DNA of 64,000 nucleotides from Eopsaltria australis. Its lineage: Eukaryota > Chordata > Aves > Passeriformes > Petroicidae. Every line of letters starts with the position of its first letter. The first letter of the stretch is position 1. Location of the stretch: contig JAVTVJ010001236.1 of NCBI GenBank assembly GCA_034509425.1, positions 310,001 to 374,000 of the forward strand, given 5' to 3'. Of this stretch, positions 11,991 through 23,530 are shown piece by piece. The translations under genes and the position numbers were made by a program. The notes under the pieces were generated by a model. The model saw nothing but the letters and a program-made list of their open reading frames with translations, made no database searches and had not been told where the DNA came from.

Positions 11991-12384
11991 AGAAAAAGCA
12001 GAAAAAATCCTTCACGCATCATCACCCTGAGTAACCTCTGATTCCTCCTGTGCCCTCCTCCACCTGGTGGGCACCCAGCTCTTGCACCATCCCTTACCAG
12101 GCAGAACTTCCCCACTGCCTCTGAATCACCCCCAAAACCTCTCCACAGATAACAAGGATTTATTCTATATTGAAGGTGCACAAGAACAAGACACCATTGG
12201 CAAGACCAGCCCAGTAACAGCAGTAACACCTCAGTGTTTAATTCACTTGTACCCTGTGCACCCTTGGAGAGGCTCCTCCATGCTCAACAATTCTCCCATT
12301 AGAGCAGCCAAATGCTATCTCCTGTTCACACCAGTTTTTTACAACATTGAGGTCCTTATTTTGAATACCAATTAATGAAAAAAG

Positions 12385-12445
12385 AAAGAAAGAAGAAGAA
12401 AGTAAAGTATTGTTGAAAGAAAGAAGAAGAAAGTAAATACTGTTG
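12385..12445. repeat. Two-copy tandem repeat, 31 and 30 bases
   Basis: The unit 'aaagaaagaagaagaaagta' plus about 10 bases ending 'ttgttg/ctgttg' occurs twice head to tail. The copies differ by one indel and one substitution, so it is a recent local duplication of a purine-rich motif. Confidence 0.85.
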
Positions 12446-12513
12446 TGGACAGCTTGTGCTGTGGCATAACACAGCTTTCACTGATGTCTCCATAAAACTA
12501 TTTTCTTAAAAGT

Positions 12514-12712
12514 CTTTTTTGTTTTTTTTGGTTTTTTTGGGGTTTTTTTTTTGGTTTTTTGGGGGGTTTTTTTGGTTTTTTTTTTTTTTTTGTTTTTTGT
12601 TTTTTGTTTTTTTTTTTGTTTGTTTTGTTTTGTTTTGTTTTGTTTTGTTTTGTTTTGTTCTGTGGTTTTTTTGTTTGGTTTTGGTTTGTTTTTTTTTGTT
12701 TCATCATGGGCT
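12514..12712. repeat. T/G low-complexity block
   Basis: This is the second T/G-only block, in the same orientation as the one at 11.2 kb. T runs are separated by G runs up to six long, then pass into a (TTTTG)n tract. It ends a few bases before a minus-strand CR1 tail at 12727, so it may have expanded from sequence next to that insertion. Confidence 0.95.
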
Positions 12713-12726
12713 CTGTAGGGCATTTT

Positions 12727-12885
12727 CATAGAATCCCAGAATGGTTTGGGTTAGAAGTGACCTTAAATATCATCTCATTCTGACCCTCTTCGTTGGGTAG
12801 GAACACCTTCCACTAGAGCAGGGAGTTCCAAGCCCTGTCCAACCTGGCCTGGGACACTCCAGGCTCAGCTCCAGGCTGTGTGCAC
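12727..12885 (-). mobile_element. CR1 LINE 3' fragment
   Basis: It begins 'catagaatcccagaatggtt' and continues with 'gggttagaagtgacctta', 'ggaacaccttccactagagc' and 'agccctgtccaacctggcct'. The minus-strand order is intact and the inner boundary is approximate. Confidence 0.9.
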
Positions 12886-13615
12886 AGCACCTGGTGTGAC
12901 ACAGAGCTTGAGACCAGGGCTCCTGCACCGTGCTGGGAGGGAACTGCAAGAAAGAGTTCAGAGCCAGCATTGTTTTTCCTCCTTTGGAGAGTAAATGCAG
13001 CAGAAATTTATTACGTGAGCTGGCTTGGTCAGGGGAGATTTCTTGTTATTCGTAGTGAAATTCATCGGTGGGAATTTCACAAGTTCTTGTGCAAGATGGG
13101 AAGTAGCAGCACTTTATTAACTTGGGCAATGAGATCCCTTACACAGTCAGGAGGCTGGTTTGGAATCTCTGGCGGCACCAGAATACAGGGGTGGTAACTT
13201 TTCTCCTCCCTGCTCCTACTGATGCTCCCCAGTCCTCTCCCTCAGAACCTCAGGAACACCTCAGGAATGAGCAGGACTGTGATGCTGGGACTTCTTGCTG
13301 TCAAGACAAGGGATGTACACACTTCACTGGGCTTTGCAAAACTCCCTCCACACTGAACCCTCATCCAGCCCACATCACCCCACAGCCTCCTCGCAGAGCC
13401 ACCAGTTTCAGCATCTGCTCCATGTAATGCCTACGTGGAGAAGTAAATGCAAAAAAGACAAATGGAGAGTTCCAAAGCAGGCTTAAAAATTGAGTGCATG
13501 ATTCATCTATGTCTTCCATGCAAAATACACCTGAGCTTCAGCCCCTGCCTCTGTTTTTTCCCTCCCCATAACCCCAGCAAAGCCCTAACCCTCATGGCTT
13601 AGTCCTATCTAGGCG
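12886..13615. other. Noncoding stretch
   Basis: No repeat or exon chain is recognised. Two overlapping plus-strand open frames lack splice pairs and show no domain. Confidence 0.5.
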
Positions 13616-14250
13616 AGCTTGCGTGTGCCTGTGTATTTTTTTTTTCCAGAGTGACTTGTTTGTGCTGTCATCAGCCGTTGTTTTGGTAAATGGTGAGTTA
13701 AACAGATATATCCAAGCGTAAAATCTAAAAAATGTTCCCTGTGGGCGCCTGGGGGGTGTTGTTTGAAATCAACTACATATCAATTGAGCGGCGGCGAGCG
13801 GATCCGATGATAAATTCCAGTCCACAGACGCCTTATAAATTACATTTTTTTGTTCACGATCTAGCCTCATCTCAGCTCCCCAGAGGCCCTTAGACTGAGA
13901 ACTATGATTGTGTTGGAGAAATGTTTGCTCAGCTTGAGCGATGCCATTAGTGTTACATGTGCCAGGCCGCTCTCGCCGGCACCCCCCACTTCCAGCCCTG
14001 CATCCCCCCCAGTCCCAACCCGAGCCCCCTCCCTCTTCCTCCCTTCCACAAAATGCAATATGCGCCTGGTAATTTTTCTGTTCATTATCTCATTGTTTTC
14101 TGTAAGTACAAGGTTAGATTGAATTACTGCAGGCTCTATTGTCTATTTGTAATTCTCCTTCCATGCCGTGCTACTAATGAATGGGCAATTTAGTCAAATC
14201 TTTGTAACGGCTTCTTCTGTGCGTCAGCCACTTAATTACTCTGAGCTTTT
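13616..14250. promoter_or_regulatory. Candidate conserved noncoding element
   Basis: This is the most enhancer-like stretch in the window. It is repeat-free, with a CpG-bearing core ('gagcggcggcgagcggatcc') set in AT-rich sequence ('gatgataaattccagtcc', 'cttataaattacattt'), and homeodomain-like cores 'ttaattac' and 'atcaattg'. A second cluster lies at about 14160-14240. No frame has exon boundaries across the core. Regulatory function is inference from composition; strong bird-mammal conservation would support it. Confidence 0.45.
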
Positions 14251-16617
14251 CTCACTGCTGCTTTATTGCATGGAAACTCAGGCTGCTTCCAGGTCTTTGC
14301 TACGGGATCTCCAGCTCCAATGGAAGGGAAAAAATAACCATAAAAAATAACCAGCCTGGATTGTCTTGATTCCTTGGAGTCGCAGCATCCTCGGCACACG
14401 GGACTTTGCCCTCCCGAGTTGGTGGGTTTGTCATTGTGTGTGCACAGAGGAAACTGTCACTGTGTAAATTAGGCAAAGTGTGTCTAAGGTGAAGGTGGTA
14501 GAGACTTTTCAACCTGATGGGAGCCAGAAAAAAAATGGGCAAAATAAAAAAATGCACAGGACCTCAGCATATGGGATCTACCCCACTCCATGCAATTCCA
14601 CTGGAACTGAGGTGCCAATCTTGATCTGTCTCAGCATCTCCAAAATAATTTGGTTTTGCTGCCAGAGGTAGAAATTGTGCTCTTTCTGTTTGTTTGGAAA
14701 AAGGATATTTTCACCTTTGTGTTTAGGATCCAATACTTCAATCTGCAAATCAGGGGCAGGACGTGGGAATAAATACATTTTGAAATCCATTTAACAGAAT
14801 TAATCTTGATCATTTATAACTAGGATTAGGTGGGTATGTGTAGAGAGCTTTAAAACAGCCCCTTTGTATGACAAATACTTTTCCTTAACAAGACTATACA
14901 AAGAATGGAAGTGAGAGGAAATAAAGGAGTTTGAAAGAAAGTATTGTGAAATATAAATAATAGTGTGACAGATTATCTCCATGCATGATCTGACTCGTCT
15001 ATTTAAATTCCTACAGGGATTCTATTCCTCTCTTCAGCGACTGAAATTCTCAGAGGCTGATGGAGTGCAGGATAATGGGTAGGTGGGCTCGATGAGTATT
15101 TGAACTCCAATTTTTCTGTGTGTTTAAACTGTACACCAATACTAAAATCATAGTATTAGTTGACTGCACTGCCTCTTTATAACATAAATGTATTTTATCT
15201 TTTCACTTTTGCACAGGGTGCATTGTCTCCATGGAAGAAATGCTTTGGCAGTCTCTCTCTGATCCTGTTCCAATTTGTATCTATGTGTTCTTGCCCGAAA
15301 TCCAAACCTCTGGTTGTACTTCTTGGTCACGTCTCTCAATTTTTAATTCAAAACTGAAACTTTGAATTTGTTCGGGGATTCATTAATTTGTGTCAAGTTG
15401 ACCTTTCACAGAGGGCTTCATATCCATATAACAGACAGGCATAAACTTCCTATTGATTTTTCACAGGGGATCTGCATGTTCAGTGATCTAAGCAGACATT
15501 TAATATATAAACAGTAAGTTCAACAATATAAAGATCTTTTCTTTCCAGTTCCTGTGACTGGAAAAGAAATTCCGATTAAAATTCTGTTTTGCACAATTTT
15601 TAGGCAATGGATTTACCCCGAAAACAAATTGATGGGGAAGATCTTGAAAGCTTTGCAAGAATACAAAAAGGCTGGTAATAAATTACTGTAATTATTAATG
15701 ATTAGGAAGGTCTTTCAAAAGGCTTTCCAGGGAATTTTCCTATAGGAGAATTTCCCAGCCCCTGGAGACAGATTGCTGGAAAGAGTTTGCATGCTGAAAA
15801 TCAGCTCAAAGTCGTGGTGGGAGATTGGGAGATTTTGACTAATGCTTATGTTTATCTTTGACCCCACAAGTCCAAGTCTTCAGCAGGGCAGGAGTAGCTG
15901 CCATGAGGAGAGGGGCTGCATCTGCTCCCCATGTGGTGCTGGGACAATCTGCAGTGTCCATCCCACAAGTTCCTGGCTGCTCTCGTACCCCGTGCCTGGA
16001 ATTAGCTTTACCAGCTCTCATGGTGGGACTCACTTGACCTTCACGTGTGGCTTTAGTCCCCCTCTCTTCCCCAGACCACACCCTAAAGTTGCCATCCAAT
16101 GCAGATTGTCCACAGCAGGAGCTCTGGGTTCTGACTTGTCTTGGGTGTCTGCTCCTAAAAGCTTAAAGCTCTTTGATTTCAGCAGAAATCAAAATAATCC
16201 AGTTTTTACATGACGGCAAACAGGACTGACTGCACAGATGCCACAGAATCCGGCCAGGACACAAATGTGAAACTCTGTGGAAACCTCCAAAGCAAATCCC
16301 TGAGTCAGTGAATGTTCATTTCAATCACAGCAGTGTGGCCAGGACAGGCTGGCCATAGCTTTTTTTCCCTCTTCAGGCCCAGGGAAGCATGCTGAGCTCA
16401 ACACGAGCCTGAAACCACCCCAACACTGCTTCTCTTGCCCTGTCCCCATTCACCTACGCTCCTCTTGCACTGCTCCTCCCTCTCCTCATGCACAGGCTGG
16501 TCTTTGTGTCCACCTTTGGGGTGCTGCAAACAGACAGGTTCTGTCCAGGCCTTGGGTTCAATCCTGGATTGCAAGGGAAAAAAATCTTGCATGGGGAGAG
16601 GACAGGGGTAGTGGTTG
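14251..16617. other. Noncoding stretch
   Basis: No recognised repeat. The part at about 15360-15700 is AT-rich and repeat-free and could hold a further constrained element, but I cannot separate it from background. Open frames overlap on both strands. Confidence 0.5.
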
Positions 16618-16866
16618 TAAACTGAAGGAGGGTCAATTTAGATGTGAGATACAAGGAAGAAACTTTTCACAATGAGGGTGGTAAAACACAGGCACAGGGT
16701 GCCCAGAGCAGCTGTGGCTGCCCCTGGAACCCTGGCAGTGTCCAAGGCCAGGCTGGGTGGGGCTTGGAGCAAGCTGGGATGATGGAAGGTGTCCCTGCCC
16801 ATGGGTGGAACTGGATGAGCTTTAAGGTCCCTTCCAGCACAAGCCATTCTGTGGTTCTGTGACCAT
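16618..16866 (+). mobile_element. CR1 LINE 3' fragment
   Basis: Plus-strand order: 'gatacaaggaagaaactttt', 'cacagggtgcccagagcagc', 'tggaaggtgtccctgcccat', 'gagctttaaggtcccttcca', then the octamer-like end 'attctgtggttctgtgacc'. It is well preserved and of the same general type as the copy at 38073. Confidence 0.93.
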
Positions 16867-18382
16867 GGCACGGCATGACTGTGACAGCAGGGGTTGTCCA
16901 GGTCTCACTGGACCAGTGGCCCCTGGGCTGGCTCTGCTGCAGTGCTTTGTGTGGAGGAATAAGGGGATTTCTGCCAGCATCTGGCTCAGTGAGTGCTGGA
17001 TTTCTGACCACCAATTTCTCGTGCCATTCACAGAACTGAAAACAGCACACGCCTTCATAAACACATATCATTAAATAACAGCTTATTTCTATTTGTGTTT
17101 ACAGAGTGGCTGAAAGTGAGGAGGCAGCCTGAGAGCAAGCTGGTGCCTCGTAGACCCAGATAGGCTCTTTGCCTGCTTTGTTATAATACTTCATTGGAAC
17201 TGACACATTGATAGCCACAGTTTTTCTAGGAAGTGACCTTCATGCTGCCCATTGATTCCCAGTGGCCATCAACTCCTTGCAATTGGAATGACAGGCCAGG
17301 TTAAAGGTCAGTCCTTAAATAAAGCTTCTGGATTACTAAACACCTGAAGTTCAAATGAAAATGGAAATCCGCACCTCATTTTATGTGACATGTTACTGCT
17401 AATGACACTTTGGGATCTTAAACGGCTCCTGCTCTTTAACTCATGTGCATGTTTCACTCGATAACCCCTTAAACCAGCTCCTTTCTCAGCCACTGCTGGA
17501 CCCTTACAGGACAGGCAGCAGGGAAAAGCAATCTCCCTGGGATATATGGCTTCTGGGGAAAAAGAAAGCTTTCTCAGGAAAAGACATCAGAACCAATTAA
17601 AACATTTGCCTTTCAAGCGATGGCCAGAAACAATCATTCCCTTAATTAAGATTCACAGTAAAAGGATTTTATTTACATGAGCTGTGGCGTTAAAAAGGCC
17701 CCAGTTGTACAAGTAGGATGTGTTTTGCTTGCCTGTGCACAGTGGGGCAGTGCTGGACCTCTTGGGTGTGCCTGGCTGTGGGGATGGGTGGTGGGGTGTC
17801 CGCACTGTAAAAAAGAAGTGGGGTGCTGTCTCCCCATGCCTTACAGAGCTGCTGCTTCACTCATCCTTGGGCCAAGCCTTGCTCCCACTGCCCTCTGCCT
17901 TGGTGAGACCCAGCTCTCACCCAGAGGTACCCAGAGGTACCTTCCCCTGCCCCAAGAGACCTCCAGGCTCCTTGAGGATGGTGGTCTCAAATGTACCTCT
18001 TTATCTTTTATTGTTTATTTTCTGCACCTTAACCTGAGTGCTAAATGTTGTCAGAAAGGAGAGTAAACTTGTCATTGCATTTTCATTTATACTTACTCTG
18101 AAGCTTCTACCAGGAATGCTTTGACAGATTCTGCTGATTTGCTTCTATGTTATTATAACATCTCCAGTTTCCAGCTGAGGTTAGCACACCCTTGTGCCAG
18201 ATGCAGTATGTGCTCCCTGTGAGCTGCAGTACCCGCCCCAAAATTCACGCAGTCTAGATAATAACATGAAGATATTTGCTGTGGGGTTGGTTCATCTTCT
18301 GCAGAGTGTCAGGCCAGTGGGTGCCAGAAACCGGTGGACACTTCAGCACACTCATATTTCTTTATCCACAGCCCCCAGTGTG
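16867..18382. other. Noncoding stretch
   Basis: No repeat is recognised. A small duplication 'cccagaggta' occurs near 17930. Open frames around 17677-18066 overlap in two frames and lack splice signals. Confidence 0.5.
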
Positions 18383-18469
18383 TAATAAATGACCATATAA
18401 TAAGTTAAGGGTAATAAATGACCATATAATAAGTTAAGGGTAATAAATGACCATATAATAAGTTAAGGG
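18383..18469. repeat. Perfect minisatellite, 3 x 29 bases
   Basis: Three exact copies of a 29-base unit beginning 'taataaatgaccatataata' stand head to tail at 18383, 18412 and 18441. No differences between copies were found by eye. The unit contains AATAAA, so the array presents three poly(A)-signal hexamers on the plus strand. Confidence 0.97.
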
Positions 18470-18689
18470 CATCCCAGGTTCCTTGCTGGCACTGCAGCTC
18501 TCTGGCGTGGTATGGCCTGCCTCTATGCTCTTGATCTCATCACCCAATGCAGGGCTGCCTTGTCCAAATTATTTTCCTGGGGGCATCCCTGGACCACCCA
18601 AAATACAACTTATGCCTGGAAGTTGACTGAGGCCCAAGCACAGCCAAGGTCTGTTCTGGCAGTCTGAAGTGTAGTGACCAGGTTTGCAC

Positions 18690-18958
18690 ATCTCTTTAAT
18701 TTGCCTTGGAAATTTGCTTCAAACTGCACCAGGAGAGGTCTAGATTGGATGTTAGGGGAGATTTCTTCACTGAAAGGGCTGCCCAGCCCTGGAAAAGGCT
18801 GCCAAGGGCAGTGGTGGAATCTCCATTCCTGGATGGGCCTAAAACCCATGTGGATGTGGCACTTGGGGACAAGGTTTGGTGGTGGCCTTGGCAGTGTTGA
18901 GTTGGACTTGATAATCTCAGAGACCTTTTCCAGCCTAAGTGATTCTATGATTCTGTAA
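18690..18958 (+). mobile_element. CR1 LINE 3' fragment ('gtggcacttggggac' subfamily)
   Basis: It carries 'tagattggatgttagggga', 'gatttcttcactgaaagggc', 'gtggatgtggcacttgggg', 'agagaccttttccagcctaa' and ends 'gtgattctatgattctgta'. It is the same subfamily as the copies at 19272 and 26235. The 5' boundary is approximate. Confidence 0.92.
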
Positions 18959-19271
18959 TATTTACCGTTGAATTTCCAAATACAATCTTAAGTGTGCTCA
19001 CCTGTTTGTGCTGGATGATGCTTCCATTGCTTTGGAGTATCAGCATTGGGACGAATGAGGAAGGAAGAAGTGGCCTTAATCCCAAAATCTCACAGGTCCT
19101 CTGCAGCCTCTCCTATCTACACTGTTACATCACCTAGATGAAGGGTTTTTTGGAAGGCAAGCATCTGGAATATGGATGGATATCTTTTGTTTGGAAACCA
19201 GTGCCAGAACGTAACTTAAATAATTCCACAGGTACTGACCATCCCTAATACTCCACCAGGAGGCACTGCAC

Positions 19272-19383
19272 AGATCATATGGATGTGGCATTTTGGGATA
19301 TTGTTTAATGGTGCTGCTGAGTTAATGGCTGGATTTAATGATCTTAGAGAGCTTTTCCAGCCTTAACAATTCCATGATTTTGT
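19272..19383 (+). mobile_element. CR1 LINE 3' fragment
   Basis: This is a short tail with 'atatggatgtggcattttgg', 'taatggctggatttaatgat' and 'agcttttccagccttaacaa', ending 'ttccatgattttgtg'. It is a diverged relative of the copy 300 bases upstream. Confidence 0.85.
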
Positions 19384-19539
19384 GTTCAATATCAGATTAC
19401 GCCGCAGGTTGTGGTCACTTCTTCCTCAAGGTCCTTGCTGCCTCTGCCACTGCTCTATTTGGGGCCTGTGGTGTTTTTTGGAGGGTTCTGGTGCCTGCCT
19501 GCTGCAGGAATGGTTTAATTGCTGTCCAGGCTGGTGTCT

Positions 19540-19880
19540 TTCGCTGAGGGGCTGGGGGCTGGGTGGACAAGAGGCCGAGTGATGCTCTTGCTTCCCGGCG
19601 TGGTGCCCGCAGGCAGCGGCTGTGGGAAGAGGGAGCCGCCGCGTCGTAACCGTCCAGGTGATGAATTGTCCCTCGTCCCCACTGCTGTCAGCCTGACACC
19701 ACTCACCAGCACTAAATTAATCTGAACAACACCGTTTGTGCAGCATGGATGCTGCCAGGGCTTGCTAATGCCCAGCTAATAAAACAGGAATAGCAGAGCT
19801 GCCGAGCGCGATTTCGTGGAGCGTTTTAAACGCTCGTTAATGGGCTGGGAGCACTTACACCAAAATGTGTGTTTGCTGAA
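19540..19880. promoter_or_regulatory. Candidate regulatory island with palindrome
   Basis: It is GC- and CpG-rich from about 19540 to 19660, then AT-rich with TAAT cores ('actaaattaatctg', 'gctaataaaac'). At 19819-19835 lies an almost perfect palindrome: eight-base arms GAGCGTTT and AAACGCTC around one T. No recognised repeat overlaps. A 45-base segment with splice-like ends (19612-19656) is open in two frames but is more easily explained by GC content. Function is inferred. Confidence 0.35.
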
Positions 19881-22800
19881 TATCTGCTTTAAGCATTTGT
19901 TAGTTTTGGTGGTGCTTCTTGATGCAAATCCTGGGACTTCTGGCACAACCCCCAAATTTCTAAGGCAATGATTTAAAATATCAAAGAAGAAAATTAACTC
20001 TGTGCCAGCCACATCCAGAACATTGACTTTAAAAATTAGGTAATCTCTCCAAATAACCCTTTGGTTATGTTCATTTTTAAAAAAAAAAACCAAAAAAACA
20101 AAAAAACTAGCTTCACTTAGTAAAATCTAGGGAAATCTTCTGTGTGACATTGGAATAATAGAACTTGTTTCAAACCCTCTTCCAAAAAAATATTTTAAAT
20201 GTTTCCCCTGGCCAGAGACCTTACGCTGAATTTCAGCCAGCAGCAAATGTTTTGCTGCCAGTGTTATAAATCAAAACTGGGTTTCTAATGAAAGTGCTGA
20301 CACAACTTTAACTGTAATGGTACTTTCAGGCAAAACTGTAAAGAAATTGGAGCCCTACACTCAGTACTCTTGTGCCATACCCAGAACTGAAAATTTTTTT
20401 ACCTTCTTCTTGAGTTCTTCTCTAGATCAGAGCAATGCTGAGAATTAGTGTAATTGTCATGGAATGAGGAATGGAGATATCTGCTACACCAAGTGAAATT
20501 CTATTATATAAATCTTCTTCCTGGAAATATGAAGAGAAAAAATGTTCAATATTTTAAAAATTATTTCTCTATGAATCAACAGCTCTTTGTGTGTGAGTAG
20601 ATGTCCAGCAACTCAGCAACATATTTGCTCCCTGAGTGAACAACTGAAATATCAGAAAATATTATAAAAGAATGAGTAGTCAATATCCAAAAAACTCTTC
20701 TGGGTCAAACATCTACGTAGAGCAAAGTTTTGCTCCAGCATTCTTGAAATCTGGGTGGAACTCCAAACTGGGCAAGTGATGTAATTTTGGGAAGATCAAT
20801 GGTCCCACAGAAGCCCCTTGTGCATTAAAGTTTGCACAAGCACAGAGATGTTACAAAGGACATTGGGGTTGATGGAACACTTGGGTTGATATGGCCCTTC
20901 AAAGTGGGGGTTTTTTATGGAAACAGAATGAAAATTAGGATTCTGGTGAAAATTCAGAGCCTGTGAAAAAGCTGTGGATGGGGAACTATCAGAAGGATTA
21001 TTCTCAAAGTGATCCCACATCAAAAGGAACCTGAAAATTCCCCTGCAACAATTTAAAAATCCCTGACTCTTCCAAGCAGAAATACTTCTGAGAGAATAAG
21101 GTCATTTTTTAGTGAGATTCCACAGAAACAGAATAAGATTCTCCATTGGAAATCTGCTTGGTTCCCTACACAATTTGCTGCTTTATTTCAGAGACTTTAA
21201 TACATGCATGTATTATCATAAGGATTTCAAAGGCTCTTCCCAAGTACCATCAAAGGAAGGATTCTGAAATCAATTTCCCTGCCTGTTCCCCATGAATTTT
21301 GTCCAGACAAAGGGCAGGACTTTGCTTCTTGAAATCCAGAAACTAGGAAAACGCTCAGGAATATGGTTCTAAGAAGCCTAAAGACCTTGGTAACCTTTCT
21401 TACAGTGATCAGATTCAGTTGTTCCCTTTTGGAGTTTCTGGATTAAAGACACCTAAGACACAGAGGACACCTGCCAGGACAATGCATGGCCACTTTTAAA
21501 GATATTAAACCATTTACAGGAACGAAAAATTACTGCCTAGCTGCTGATTCTGCAATGCAGTGTCCTACAGGGAGGATGGGAGCTTTTTATTCTTGCTTTC
21601 CTCAACCATAACATGACATTTACATTATTTTCTGTAGAATGGTGGATCTGCATTTATCTCTCCAAGGCTGAGTTATCTGAGTTAATGGTTTTATGGAGCT
21701 GTTTTCCTGCAGGGTATGAACTGGAAGGGAATCTGTCTTGCTTTCCTGCTGCAATTTTACTTTCCAAGGATGAAAGCCAGTTTGTCCCTCTGTTTGTCCA
21801 GCATGTTTGGATTAAAACTCAGAGTTGTTCAAGGATGGGCACCTCTGAGGACCACCTTGGAGCCCTCTGAGGCCTATGGTAAAGACTGTGGCTCCAAAAG
21901 TCAGCAGCTGGATGTGGGCAGAGCTGAAATCAGTGTCACTGTCCAGTTGGAGTCCTAATTAAGAGTTGTTGGATACCTACTGGTGCTGAGTCTTTTTGTC
22001 TCTTGAAAACTATTGCTGAGAAAAATAGTGTCACTTGTCCCTTTACTGACAGCCACCACAATTTTAAAAGGTGGCAGCAAAACAATTCACAGAGGTGTTT
22101 TTTGGGAATAACTGATTTTTGGACTCAAATATTAAAAGAAAGGAATGAATTTATGAGAGTGTAAATCCCCTCCTGTATGTTTCAGAATACTTGGTGGCTT
22201 GGAAGTCATAAGTTTATGGGTCAGATGGGACATTTCAAAGGCTCTCAACCAAAACATCTTGCTTCTTTGGAAGATTTTCTAACAAAAGCAAGGGGAAAGT
22301 GGAAGTGGGGGTGGCATTTCAAGCCAAGAGGTGCATGCTCTAAAGGGCTGAGAGTTGTCTGCTCTATATGCTCATTTATACCCACTGTGAGCCTTCTAGA
22401 GAAAATATGAAACCTTTCTGCTTCAAACAGTGTGCCATGACCCATTTTGACTTTTTTTCCAATCAGATGGCAGCACTCTATTGACTCTGAATTTCCAAAA
22501 AGTTTTGTTGACCCCAAAGTGCATTTCTTCCCAAGTAACCCATTTTTTTCTTAAAAAAAGCAGAATGCACCCAAAATTAAAACACTTAATGTTCCTGCCT
22601 CAGTTTTAATAAATGTCACCATTTGAATGATATTTTGATTAAACTCTTTATTTTGGGTTATGACTCCAGGCCAGTGAAGTAGCTTCTGACTCCAGAGGCC
22701 TGGGACTTTCATCCTTTGTATGTTGACCTGAACTCTTCCATCTAAAAGGCAGAGCAAGAAAGGGACATGTGGCCCCAGTATCCTCTTATGGCTGTGTCCA

Positions 22801-23205
22801 GTAAGAGCAGTAAATTCCAAAGCCAAAGTAGCTGATATGAGGTAGTTTTAGTAGATATTTTTTTTTTCCCACAAAACCAGTGCTTCTGCTGTATCTCTCT
22901 CTTGTTGCTTTTATAAGATCTCACAAAGACCTCTGGACTTTCCAAAATACTGTGTCCAGGACCCTGTTCCTTGGCTTTCAGGCTGCCATCAAAACCTGTG
23001 GTTTTATTTCTGTTACATTGACAGGAAAGGAATTTTAATACAGTACTGTGTATTTACTTTATCTGCTTGTCTTTACAAATCACTCCACAATCCCAGGGTT
23101 TGGTATGAGACAGAGAGAGAGAGAGAGAGAGCAAGAAGTAGTATTTATAGTAAAACATGGGTAGTCAATAGCATGTGGGAAAACAACTGAATCTGAAAAT
23201 GGTCC
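19881..23205. other. Noncoding stretch
   Basis: AT-rich sequence with A-rich patches ('aaaaaaaaaaccaaaaaaac' near 20079) and a (GA)10 tract at 23112-23131. Splice-like ends occur near 21708 and 22184 with short open frames, but donors are weak and no partner exon fits, so none is called. Confidence 0.5.
23112..23131. repeat. (AG)10 microsatellite
   Basis: Ten AG dinucleotides without interruption. Confidence 0.95.
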
Positions 23206-23530
23206 CAAAGGTAATTTGCAAATCTGCTGAAATCCCGAACAAGCTTTGATTTAACCGAAGCTTGAAATGGCTTTTATTTACTGTCTATTGTGGAATAAAT
23301 GACATCTCATAAACAGGCTTTATCCATTACCACAGAATGGCGATCACTGTGTTAGGGACATTTTATCCTCTTGATATAAAACAAGATATGCTATAGTGTG
23401 TTATTACAAATAGAAAAATCAATGCCGAGACACACACCTCTGAAATTTCATTTTTGCGGAACCCCATTTTCAAAAAATGTATTCTCTAATAGAAACGTCT
23501 CCATAACCAGGGGGATTTACAAAACACTGA
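23206..23530. promoter_or_regulatory. Candidate conserved noncoding element
   Basis: Repeat-free AT-rich sequence with scattered CpGs and recognisable site-like words ('aatttgcaaatctgc', 'attgtggaataaatg', 'gcgatcactg'). No exon structure is present. The call rests on composition and absence of repeats only. Confidence 0.3.

Noticed and set aside
21709..21891. Open frame starting near an ATG with a hydrophobic N-terminus after 'ttttcctgcag'
   Set aside because: Two overlapping frames are open, the donor (tatg|gtaaag) is weak and no partner exon exists.
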